Origin: an uncultured Bacteroidales bacterium | GTDB lineage: Bacteria; Bacteroidota; Bacteroidia; Bacteroidales; P3 | Assembly: GCA_947165345.1 (NCBI GenBank) | Contig: CAMVAA010000002.1 | Location: 1 to 44,661, forward strand | Length of the DNA: 44,661 bases | Direction: 5' to 3' | In this document: piece by piece, positions 31,306-39,858 of the stretch | How positions within the stretch are numbered: position 1 is the stretch's first letter | How the letters are laid out: the number at the start of each line of letters is the position of its first letter | Translations under genes and position numbers: made by a program | The notes under the pieces: generated by a model | What the model was told of the DNA's origin: nothing | The model's input: the letters and a program-made list of their open reading frames with translations, nothing else | The model's database searches: none

Positions 31306-33390
31306 ATGGCCGCCATGCCACAGCAAACAGTTGGAAAGACAACGGGTCGCAAGGTTTCCGCCTTGCGACTCCTGTTGCTTTTACTGCTCGTGTCGGCCCC
31401 GGCGGCACTGGACGCCCAAGAAATCATAATAGCACGTCCCGGTTCGAGCCGTACTGTTACTGGTACTGGACAAAACCTGAACGGGTCATTCATGGCCACT
31501 GCTGACTCCACCCTGACGGGTGACAGCACCTCGACCACGGGGCTGCAATACCACACCGACGTGCCAGACTCCCTGCTGCGTGTCGGAGTGTACATGTTCC
31601 ACTACCGCCGCTCCAGCGTGAAGATAGACAAAATCGAGAACCCCCTGCTCGCCCCGACAGGAATAGAATACTCTGACCCTCTCGACGCCATCAACGGAGC
31701 CTACTATATCGGCAAAGGCATCCTCGGCCACCCTCACACAAACATCATCACTTCTGCTGCCGACGGCTTGGACCAGGTCCTGCAACCGGACCCCAACATA
31801 GGCTACACTGTTCGCCCTTGGAACGTAGCACTGTACCAAACCAAGTCTCCCTACACCCTGCTGAGTTACAACTCCTCGCTCAACAAGGACTACCTCGTCA
31901 AGGTTGGCCACACGCAAAACATCATGCCGGGATGGAACGTCTCTCTCAACTACAGGCTCATTCGCCCCGAAGGCATCTACACCTCCAGCGGAGCCAAAAA
32001 CCACTATGTCTACACCACCACCAACTACTTCTCCCGCGACGCACGGCTGCAGGGTAGCGCCGGCATTATATGGCAGAAATTCATGATCGACGAGAACGGG
32101 GGCATCACCGACGACAGCTACTTCACACAACGCCTTCAGAGCAACCGCGCCGGCGTTCCCGTGAGTCTCACCGGAGCCGGCACCATACACAACGAACTCG
32201 GTGCCTTCGCCCACGGAAGCTACAATCTGGTGAGGCAGTTCGAGAAGGAGCGCCACCGCGACAGCATAGTGGTCCACACCGAACAAGACTCCATCTGGCT
32301 GGATACCATCGAGGTAACCGATACACTGCGGGTGCGAACACCTCACGTGTTGAACGCCGGCGTCTTCGGCTTCGACATCAACTACGACCGCCGGAAACGG
32401 CTGTTCATCGACTCCACATGGTGGCAGGAAGCATCAGCCTCTATCTTCTGGACCAACGACGCCTATCCCGACCACCGCTGGCGCAACCCGTTGAAAATGA
32501 CGGCCGGCATCACACCGAGGCGTATTGTCGCTGTCGTCGAAGGCGACACGTCTCGCATGCTCTCGTGGCTCGACCCCTTTGCCAAAGCCACCCTGCGTCT
32601 CGACCGCTGGCGGGTCGACGTCGGAGGCGAAATGCGCGGAGCCATGAACTCCGACGGTCGCCCCGACAGCCGCTTCCATGCCGAAGCGACATGTTTCTTC
32701 GACAGCGCAGAAGCCACCCGTCTCAGCCTGAGTGCCGTGTCCCAACGTAAAAGCCCCGACGTAAGGATGATACACGATGCACAGCTCCACCACGGCCTGG
32801 CTCTCAAAGCCATCGAAACCCAGCGCTACGGACTCCTTTTCCAGCATCGTGAGACCGTGAAACTCGACCTGCGGGCCAACCACTACAGCCACAACACCTG
32901 GTACGACACCCTCCTCTCCGTCCATCAGGGCTCGCGGCCTTTCTGGGTCTACCAAGCCATCCTCACCCTGCACCTGAAAGCCGGATGGCTCAACATCGAC
33001 ATGCAACACGCCCTCCAGCACTCCACCGACAGCATACAGATGCCCGTCCCCATGCTGGCCACCAAGAACTCCCTCTACGCCGACTTCACCCTTTTCAGCC
33101 GCACCATCCGCGCACAAGTCGGCGTCGACATCCGATACCACACCGCCTACCTCGCACCCTCCTACGACCCCTCGACCGGCCTCTTCGTCCACCAAGACGA
33201 GGTCTCCATCGGCAACTACCTCTGGGCCGACATCTTCGTGAACCTCAACATCAAACGGGCCAGCTTCTACGCCAAAGCCGGCCACATCAACGCCATCTGG
33301 GAAACCAACCCAACCTACTTCACCCTCCCCCACTACCCCGGACAGCGCTTCGGCTTCTTCTGGGGTATAACATGGCACTTCTTCGACTAA
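31306..33390 (+). CDS. Putative porin (Bacteroidetes outer-membrane beta-barrel)
   Basis: Signal peptide with LLLLLLLVSAPAALDAQ; beta-rich; C-terminal aromatic FFWGITWHFFD. Confidence 0.75.
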   Translation: MAAMPQQTVGKTTGRKVSALRLLLLLLLVSAPAALDAQEIIIARPGSSRTVTGTGQNLNGSFMATADSTLTGDSTSTTGLQYHTDVPDSLLRVGVYMFHYRRSSVKIDKIENPLLAPTGIEYSDPLDAINGAYYIGKGILGHPHTNIITSAADGLDQVLQPDPNIGYTVRPWNVALYQTKSPYTLLSYNSSLNKDYLVKVGHTQNIMPGWNVSLNYRLIRPEGIYTSSGAKNHYVYTTTNYFSRDARLQGSAGIIWQKFMIDENGGITDDSYFTQRLQSNRAGVPVSLTGAGTIHNELGAFAHGSYNLVRQFEKERHRDSIVVHTEQDSIWLDTIEVTDTLRVRTPHVLNAGVFGFDINYDRRKRLFIDSTWWQEASASIFWTNDAYPDHRWRNPLKMTAGITPRRIVAVVEGDTSRMLSWLDPFAKATLRLDRWRVDVGGEMRGAMNSDGRPDSRFHAEATCFFDSAEATRLSLSAVSQRKSPDVRMIHDAQLHHGLALKAIETQRYGLLFQHRETVKLDLRANHYSHNTWYDTLLSVHQGSRPFWVYQAILTLHLKAGWLNIDMQHALQHSTDSIQMPVPMLATKNSLYADFTLFSRTIRAQVGVDIRYHTAYLAPSYDPSTGLFVHQDEVSIGNYLWADIFVNLNIKRASFYAKAGHINAIWETNPTYFTLPHYPGQRFGFFWGITWHFFD

Positions 33391-33456
33391 CCACACCTGC
33401 TAACGACCATGACGAAAAACAACCACCCCACAAAAGCCCCTCTCACCTAACACCCC

Positions 33457-33522
33457 CTCTACCCCCTCTCTGGGTCCTCTCTGGGTCCTCTCTACCCCCT
33501 CTCTACCCCCTCCCTACCCCCC
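33457..33522 (+). repeat. 11-bp tandem array, 6 units CTCTACCCCCT/CTCTGGGTCCT
   Basis: Six contiguous 11-mers; reverse complement matches GGGGTAGAGAG units at 26992-27013. Confidence 0.9.
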
Positions 33523-33556
33523 AACTGAAAACAAAAACTGAAAACAAAAACTGAAC
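33523..33556 (+). repeat. 13-bp tandem array, AACTGAAAACAAA x2 plus partial, abutting ATG
   Basis: 33523-33535, 33536-33548, AACTGAAC 33549-33556, then ATG. Confidence 0.88.
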
Positions 33557-34150
33557 ATGCCCCTCATCTTCGCCACCAACAACAAACACAAACTGCAGGA
33601 AGTGCGCGCAGCCCTGCCCGCTGGGATAGAGGTACTTAGCCTCGAGCAGACAGGCCTCGCCGGCGAAATACCCGAAACGGCCGACACCCTCGAAGGCAAC
33701 GCCCTCCAGAAAGCCATGTGGGTCTACTCCCGCACCGGCCTCTCCTGCTTCGCCGACGACACCGGCCTCGAAGTCGACGCGCTCGGCGGCGCTCCAGGCG
33801 TCTACTCCGCACGCTATGCCGGCGAACACTGCTCCTTCGACGACAACATCGACAAACTGCTCCACGCCCTCGACGGCCAGACAAACCGCCGGGCACAATT
33901 CCGCACCGTCATCTGCCTCCTCGAAAACGACGGCTCCTCCAATCCCGTCAAACCCCGCTACTTCGAAGGCTGCGTCAAAGGAACCATCCTCACCGAGCGC
34001 CACAGCAACGGCGAAGGCTTCGGCTACGACCCCGTCTTCATGCCCGACCGCTTCGCCGTCAGCTTCGCCGAAATGCCACTCAGCGTGAAAAACACCATCA
34101 GCCACCGCGGCCTGGCCGTCAAGAAACTGGCCGAATACCTTGACCGATGA
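33557..34150 (+). CDS. rdgB: RdgB/HAM1 non-canonical purine NTP pyrophosphatase
   Basis: IFATNNKHKLQEVRAAL; CFADDTGLEVDALGGAPGVYSARYAGE; FGYDPVFMP. Confidence 0.95.
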   Translation: MPLIFATNNKHKLQEVRAALPAGIEVLSLEQTGLAGEIPETADTLEGNALQKAMWVYSRTGLSCFADDTGLEVDALGGAPGVYSARYAGEHCSFDDNIDKLLHALDGQTNRRAQFRTVICLLENDGSSNPVKPRYFEGCVKGTILTERHSNGEGFGYDPVFMPDRFAVSFAEMPLSVKNTISHRGLAVKKLAEYLDR

Positions 34151-34683
34151 AACAAGTCTATCCCATAACCATCCAAAGCGGCATGTCGCAGAGCGGCAGC
34201 TACGTCCTCATGCTCTGCGAACCCGAAAGCGAAACCCAGGTCCCCATCATCATCGGACAGTACGAAGCCCAGAGCATACTCCTTGCTCGCGAAAACATCA
34301 AGACCGGCCGGCCAATGACACACCAGCTCATCGCCGACATCATGGACACCTTCGGCCTCCACCTCACTCGCGTCACCGTCGACAAACTCGTCGAAGGCGT
34401 CTTCCACTCCACTCTCCACATCACCGACGGCTTCAGCGAGCACCACCTCGACAGCCGCACCTCCGACGCCGTCGCACTCGCTCTCCTCACCGACACACCC
34501 ATCTTCATGGACGACAACGTGTTGACCGACGCCGGCATGCAGAACAACTCCGACCACACCGACACCGACATCGATGCCCTCGAAGCACAACTCCACCTCT
34601 GCGAAGAAAACGAAGAATACGAACGCGCCGCCGAAATCCAAGCCAAAATCGACAAACTTCGCTCCCACACCCCCAACCCTTAA
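34147..34683 (+). CDS. Bifunctional nuclease (DUF151) family with C-terminal UVR-like motif
   Basis: VPIIIGQYEAQSILLA...DSRTSDAVALAL; C-terminal LHLCEENEEYERAAEIQAKIDKL. Confidence 0.88.
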   Translation: MKQVYPITIQSGMSQSGSYVLMLCEPESETQVPIIIGQYEAQSILLARENIKTGRPMTHQLIADIMDTFGLHLTRVTVDKLVEGVFHSTLHITDGFSEHHLDSRTSDAVALALLTDTPIFMDDNVLTDAGMQNNSDHTDTDIDALEAQLHLCEENEEYERAAEIQAKIDKLRSHTPNP

Positions 34684-34810
34684 CACTTAACACCCACCAC
34701 ACATTTAGCTTAACTACTTAACTACTGCCTACTGTCTACCAAACCCATAACTCTTAACTCATAACCCTTAACTCATAACCCTTAACTCATAACTCTTAAC
34801 TCTTAACTAA
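34675..34810 (+). repeat. Heptamer array (CTTAACA, CTTAACT, ATAACTC units)
   Basis: TAA at 34748, 34755, 34762, 34769... period 7; upstream CDS stop TAA is within the first units. Confidence 0.88.
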
Positions 34811-34815
34811 TTCGA

Positions 34816-35712
34816 ATGCCCAACCTCCGACCATACATCCTCCCCATCGCCATCCTCATCGGCCTCCTCTTCCACCGCATCTGCGGCGCACTCTCCTTTC
34901 TTGCGCCATTCCTCATCTTCTCCATCCTCCTCCTCACCTTCACCGCCGTCGACCTCCGGCGGCTGCGCGTCAAGCCTCTGCACGTATGGCTCCTCGCCTT
35001 CCAACTCGTCGTAAGCATCGGCCTCTACACCGCCATCACACTCCTCGGCGGCAACCACATCATCGCCGAAGGCGTCCTCATCGGCATCCTCTGCCCCGTC
35101 GCCTCCTCCGTCGCCGTCGTAGCCTGCATCCTCGGCGCCGACCGCGAAACCGTCACCACCTACACCATCCTCGACAACATCGTCGTCGCCGTCGTTGCGC
35201 CTGTCGCCTTCACCCTCATCGGCGACCACCCCGAACTGCCGCTTGGCGAAAACATGCTTCTCATCCTCAGCAAAATAGGCTCCACCCTCGCCCTCCCCTT
35301 CTTCCTCGCCGCACTCCTGCAGTTCCTCATGCCGCGCGCCAACGCATTCCTCGCTCGCTACAACCACATCGGATTCTACCTCTGGGCCATGGCACTCACG
35401 CTCACCCTCGGTCAGACCATCGACTTCATCTTCCTCCACGGACAGGGCAACCTCTCCGCCATCGTCTGGCTCGCCGGCCTCGCCCTCCTCTTCTGCATCA
35501 TCCAGTTCGCCCTTGGCCGTCGGCTCGGACGACACTACGGCGACACCGTCGCCGGCGGACAACTCCTCGGACAGAAAAACAGCGCCATGGGCATCTGGAT
35601 GGCCAACACCTTCCTCAACCCACTCGCCTCCGTATTCATGGCCTTCTACAGCGTCTACCAGAACCTCTTCAACGCCTGGCAAATGGCCCACCAAAAGAAA
35701 ACCCAGAAATAA
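34816..35712 (+). CDS. BASS (bile acid:Na+ symporter)-like transporter
   Basis: About 9-10 TM; GILCPVASSVAVVACILGAD; GQKNSAMGIWMANTF. Confidence 0.75.
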   Translation: MPNLRPYILPIAILIGLLFHRICGALSFLAPFLIFSILLLTFTAVDLRRLRVKPLHVWLLAFQLVVSIGLYTAITLLGGNHIIAEGVLIGILCPVASSVAVVACILGADRETVTTYTILDNIVVAVVAPVAFTLIGDHPELPLGENMLLILSKIGSTLALPFFLAALLQFLMPRANAFLARYNHIGFYLWAMALTLTLGQTIDFIFLHGQGNLSAIVWLAGLALLFCIIQFALGRRLGRHYGDTVAGGQLLGQKNSAMGIWMANTFLNPLASVFMAFYSVYQNLFNAWQMAHQKKTQK

Positions 35713-35728
35713 ACCCACCAACTCCCCA

Positions 35729-35859
35729 CTTAACACTTAACACTAAACACTTAACACTAAACACTTACCATTTGGCTTAACTACTTAACTCCTTAACTAC
35801 TGTCTCCCCATTACCACTCACCAAATAACTCATAACTCTTAACTCATAACTCTTAACTC
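35729..35859 (+). repeat. Heptamer array (CTTAACA/CTAAACA, CTTAACT, ATAACTC units)
   Basis: TAA at 35826, 35833, 35840, 35847, 35854; next unit becomes the ATG of the following CDS. Confidence 0.88.
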
Positions 35860-36645
35860 ATGCCCAAAGCAGCCTTCTTCGACATCGACGGCACCCTGCT
35901 CAGCTTCCAGACCCATCGCATCTCCGACGGGACCGTCCGTGCATTCCAGCGTCTGCACAGCGCCGGCGTCCGCACCTTCCTCTCCACCGGTCGCCCCGAA
36001 GTGCTCATCCCCGACTTCCCGCTCCACTTCGACGGCTACATCACCATGAACGGCGCACTCGTCTACCTCGACGACGGCCGCCGCCGCACCATCCTCCTCT
36101 CCCGTCCCATCCCCGACAGCGACGTCCAGGCCTGGCTCGACATCGCACAGCGCGACAACCTCTGCACCATGGTCTTCACACAGCAAGGCATGCTCCTCTC
36201 CCAACTCAACGACACAGGCCTCAAACTGCGGCAGCAACTCGAATTCAAACTCCCGCCCGTCGTCGACATCGACGAAATGCGCCACCTCGAAATCTTCCAA
36301 ATCATAGCCCTCATGCCCGCCAGCATGGACGCCTCCGTCGCCCATGCTCTCCCCCACTGCCGACTCCCACGCTGGCATCCCGCCTTCACCGACATCGTCG
36401 CCGACGGCAACAGCAAAGCCGTCGGCATGGACGCAATCTGCCGCCACTTCGGCATCCACCAGGCCGACACCATCGCCTTCGGCGACGGCGCCAACGACAT
36501 CGAGATGCTGCGATGGGCCGGCATCGGCATCGCCATGGGCAACGCCGACGACACCGTCAAGGCCGCCGCCGACATGGTCACCTCCGACGTCGACCACGAA
36601 GGCATCGAACAGGCCGTGGAGCATATCCTGAACGTCAAACCATAA
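35860..36645 (+). CDS. HAD-superfamily Cof-type phosphatase
   Basis: AFFDIDGTLLSF; FGDGANDIEMLRWAGIGIAMGNA. Confidence 0.93.
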   Translation: MPKAAFFDIDGTLLSFQTHRISDGTVRAFQRLHSAGVRTFLSTGRPEVLIPDFPLHFDGYITMNGALVYLDDGRRRTILLSRPIPDSDVQAWLDIAQRDNLCTMVFTQQGMLLSQLNDTGLKLRQQLEFKLPPVVDIDEMRHLEIFQIIALMPASMDASVAHALPHCRLPRWHPAFTDIVADGNSKAVGMDAICRHFGIHQADTIAFGDGANDIEMLRWAGIGIAMGNADDTVKAAADMVTSDVDHEGIEQAVEHILNVKP

Positions 36646-36657
36646 AACTCCCCCGCC

Positions 36658-36864
36658 ATGAAAAACAACGACGATGAGTTGCAACGCGCTCAACAGCTGC
36701 TCGACAGCTACCTCGACCTATCCGTCGACCAGCAGGAGGACGACTCCTTTGTCGCACGCGGCAACGGCTTCTGCGACCGCAAATACAGCGACGACTTCAT
36801 CCAGATGCGCATTGCCCAACTCACCGCTCGCGTCGCCGAACTGAAAAAGAACCAAAAAAAATAA
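36658..36864 (+). CDS. Small hypothetical protein (68 aa)
   Basis: Fits between neighbours in a co-directional run; charged helical. Confidence 0.6.
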   Translation: MKNNDDELQRAQQLLDSYLDLSVDQQEDDSFVARGNGFCDRKYSDDFIQMRIAQLTARVAELKKNQKK

Positions 36865-36869
36865 CCGCC

Positions 36870-38288
36870 ATGCTGTTCGAAATACTGTACTTCATCCTGA
36901 TTGCCAGTTCCATCGTGCTCGTCATCACCGAAAACCGGCGCCCCGGCATCGCCATCTTCTGGGTCATGATGCTCACCCTCCTCCCAGTCGTCGGCCTCGT
37001 CCTCTACCTTATCTTCGGCAAGGACCATCGCAGCCACCGCGTCATCCGCGAAGACGAGATGCGTCAGCTCTCCACCCTCCGCGACGCCGCCTGCAGCAGC
37101 ACCATCGTCGACAGCCCAGCCGAACCGAAATACCGCAAGCTCGCCTCCATGATGCGCCACGCCAACGACGCCCCCCTCTTCGACGGCAACAACGTCAAGA
37201 TCTACACCGACTTCGGCCCCATGTTCGACGACATGCTTGCCGACATCGCCGCCGCCAAACACTACATCCACATCCAGTTCTACATCATCGAGGACGACGA
37301 AGTCGGCCGTCAGCTGGCCGACCTGCTCATCTCCAAGGCCCAGCAGGGCGTCGACGTGCGACTCATGTTCGACAGCTTCGCCAACCTCTTCGTCCGCGAC
37401 AGCTACTACGACAAGATGCGCCGCGGCGGCGTCCGCGTCCAGTCGTTCCTCAAATTCATACCTTCCCTCTTCTCCCGCGACGTCAACTGCCGCACCCACC
37501 GCAAGATTGTCGTCGTCGACGGCCACACCGGCTACACCGGCGGCATGAACATCGCCCGCCGCTACCGCGACGGCATCCACCACGGCGTCTGGCGCGACAC
37601 ACACATCCGCATCTGCGGCCCCGCCGTCTCTCAACTCGAAGTAGCACTCCTCGCCGACTGGCGCTTCTGCACCAAAGAGCTCCTCGCCGACCGGCTCTAC
37701 TTCCCCTCCGTCCCTGCCCTGTCCTCTCCCGACCACCACTCCCTCTGCCAGATCGTCACCTCCGGCCCCATGGACGACTGGAACACCGTCATGCAGGGCA
37801 TGGTCCAGGCCATTGCCCAAAGCAGCCGCTACCTCTACATCCAAACCCCCTACTTCATCCCCACCGAACCCATCCTCCTCGCACTCCGCAACGCCGCCAT
37901 CGCCGGCGTCGACGTGCGCATCATGCTCCCTGCCACCGCCGACCGCGGCGCCTTCATGGTCTACGCCTCCGAGTCCTACTTCAAAGAAATCATGCAGGCC
38001 GGCGTGAAAGTCTATCTCTACTCCAAAGGCTACCTCCACGCCAAGACCATGGTCATCGACGACGACTTCGTAACCATCGGCTCCACCAACATCGACAGCC
38101 GCAGCATGGAACAGAACTTCGAAGTCAACGCCTTCATCTACGACCCCGCCAAGGCCATCGAACAGCGCGACATCTTCTTCCGCGACATGGAGCTCTGCCA
38201 GCTCGTCGACCCCGTTCAGTGGAACCGCCGCTCACGCTGGCGCAAGTTCGTCGCCTCTCTCTGGCGCCTCTTCACACCACTCCTCTGA
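36870..38288 (+). CDS. cls: Cardiolipin synthase (two HKD motifs)
   Basis: HRKIVVVDGHTGYTGGMN and HAKTMVIDDDFVTIGSTNID. Confidence 0.94.
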   Translation: MLFEILYFILIASSIVLVITENRRPGIAIFWVMMLTLLPVVGLVLYLIFGKDHRSHRVIREDEMRQLSTLRDAACSSTIVDSPAEPKYRKLASMMRHANDAPLFDGNNVKIYTDFGPMFDDMLADIAAAKHYIHIQFYIIEDDEVGRQLADLLISKAQQGVDVRLMFDSFANLFVRDSYYDKMRRGGVRVQSFLKFIPSLFSRDVNCRTHRKIVVVDGHTGYTGGMNIARRYRDGIHHGVWRDTHIRICGPAVSQLEVALLADWRFCTKELLADRLYFPSVPALSSPDHHSLCQIVTSGPMDDWNTVMQGMVQAIAQSSRYLYIQTPYFIPTEPILLALRNAAIAGVDVRIMLPATADRGAFMVYASESYFKEIMQAGVKVYLYSKGYLHAKTMVIDDDFVTIGSTNIDSRSMEQNFEVNAFIYDPAKAIEQRDIFFRDMELCQLVDPVQWNRRSRWRKFVASLWRLFTPLL

Positions 38289-38312
38289 TCACACCACAAC
38301 ACACACATATCC

Positions 38313-39695
38313 ATGAAAGAACAGAAACGCGAAAACTTTGGCTCCAAGCTGGGCATCATCATGGCCACCGCCGGCTCCGCCCTCGGCCTGGGCAACATAT
38401 ACCGTTTCCCCTGCGAAGCCGGTGCCAACGGTGGCGGCGCCTTCCTCATCGTCTACCTCGTCATAGCCCTCGCCATCGGCACCCCGCTCATGATCGCCGA
38501 ATTCGTCATCGGCCGCCGCGCCAAACAAGGCCCCATCGGCGCCTTCCGCCTCCTCGGCCGCGGCCGCGAAGGTCAGCGCCGCACCCCATGGACCCTCGTG
38601 GGCTACCTCGGCGTCGTCTGCGCCTTCCTCATCCTCGCCTTCTACACCACCGTCGCCGGCTGGACCCTCGGCTACCTCGGCAAGGCGGCCGCCAACCACT
38701 TCAGCGGCCAGGACATGACACAGATTTCGCAGCAGTTCACCGACTTCACCAACCACCCCTGGCTGCCCATCGTATGCCAGCTCGCCTTCCTTGCCCTCAC
38801 GGCCTTCGTCGTGGCACGCGGCGTGAAGCAGGGCATCGAGCGCTGGTCCAAGCTCCTCATGCCCCTCCTGCTCGTCATCATGGTCATCCTCTGCGTCAAG
38901 TCGCTCACCCTCCCCGGCGCCGCCGAAGGCCTCCGCTTCCTCTTCGCGCCCGACTTCTCCAAGCTGACGCCTCATGTCATCGTCAGCGCACTCGGCCAGA
39001 GCTTCTTCTCTCTCTCCATCGGCATGGGCGCCCTCATCACCTACGGCTCCTACATCTCCCGCTCCGACAACCTCGTCACCACCGCCACCAGCGTCGCCCT
39101 CGCCGACACCTTTGTCGCCATCCTCGCCGGCATCGTCATCTTCCCCGCCGCCTTCTCCTTCGGCATCCGCCCCGAGGCCGGCGCCTCCCTCGCCTTCACC
39201 ACCCTCCCCCTCGTCTTCCAGCAGATGACCGGCGGCTACTTCTTCTGCCTCATCTTCTTCCTCCTCCTCGTCATCGCCACCCTCACCTCCACCATCTCGC
39301 TCCTCGAAGTGATTGTCACCGCGCTGACCGAGGAGCTCCACCTCTCCCGCACCGCCGCCGCCATTGCCGGCACCATCGGCACCGCCGTCATCGGCGTCCT
39401 CGCCACACTCAGCTTCCGCACCGCAAGCCCCATCCACATCAGCGGCCGCTCCTTCTTCGACCTCCTCGACCACGTCACCGCACTCTACCTCATGCCCATC
39501 GGCGGACTCCTCATCGTGCTCTTCGTCGGGTGGCGCATGCGCCGCAAAGACATGCTCGACGAACTCTCCTCCGGCCTCGTCTCCGAAGGCTCCGCCTCGC
39601 GCGCCTCCCGCTTCCTGGCCACCTCCATCCGCTTCATCATCCGCTACATCGCACCCGTAGCCATTCTGGTCATCTTCATCAACCAGCTAACCTGA
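38313..39695 (+). CDS. NSS/SNF-family sodium-dependent transporter
   Basis: LGIIMATAGSALGLGNIYRFPCEAGANGGGAFLIVYL. Confidence 0.94.
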   Translation: MKEQKRENFGSKLGIIMATAGSALGLGNIYRFPCEAGANGGGAFLIVYLVIALAIGTPLMIAEFVIGRRAKQGPIGAFRLLGRGREGQRRTPWTLVGYLGVVCAFLILAFYTTVAGWTLGYLGKAAANHFSGQDMTQISQQFTDFTNHPWLPIVCQLAFLALTAFVVARGVKQGIERWSKLLMPLLLVIMVILCVKSLTLPGAAEGLRFLFAPDFSKLTPHVIVSALGQSFFSLSIGMGALITYGSYISRSDNLVTTATSVALADTFVAILAGIVIFPAAFSFGIRPEAGASLAFTTLPLVFQQMTGGYFFCLIFFLLLVIATLTSTISLLEVIVTALTEELHLSRTAAAIAGTIGTAVIGVLATLSFRTASPIHISGRSFFDLLDHVTALYLMPIGGLLIVLFVGWRMRRKDMLDELSSGLVSEGSASRASRFLATSIRFIIRYIAPVAILVIFINQLT

Positions 39696-39697
39696 CC

Positions 39698-39830
39698 CCC
39701 ACACGAAACCCACCCCCATGTGGGTCATATTCTCTCATGCCGGAGGCATGTAATACTATTAACCCCACACGAAACGTAGTGCCGTGTGGGGTATGGCTAA
39801 ATCGCCTTTTTTCGCGTGTCGAAGACACGC
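39698..39830. repeat. Compound multi-hairpin element in convergent intergenic region
   Basis: ACCCAC-CCCCAT-GTGGGT; CATGCC-GGA-GGCATG; CCCCACAC-N13-GTGTGGGG; GCGTGTC-GAA-GACACGC. Confidence 0.8.
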
Positions 39831-39858
39831 CACAACCATTAATAATCTTCAGTACTCC

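Noticed and set aside
25895-35859. CRISPR array interpretation of the intergenic repeats
   Set aside because: Units are 7-13 bp and contiguous with no unique spacers; no cas genes.
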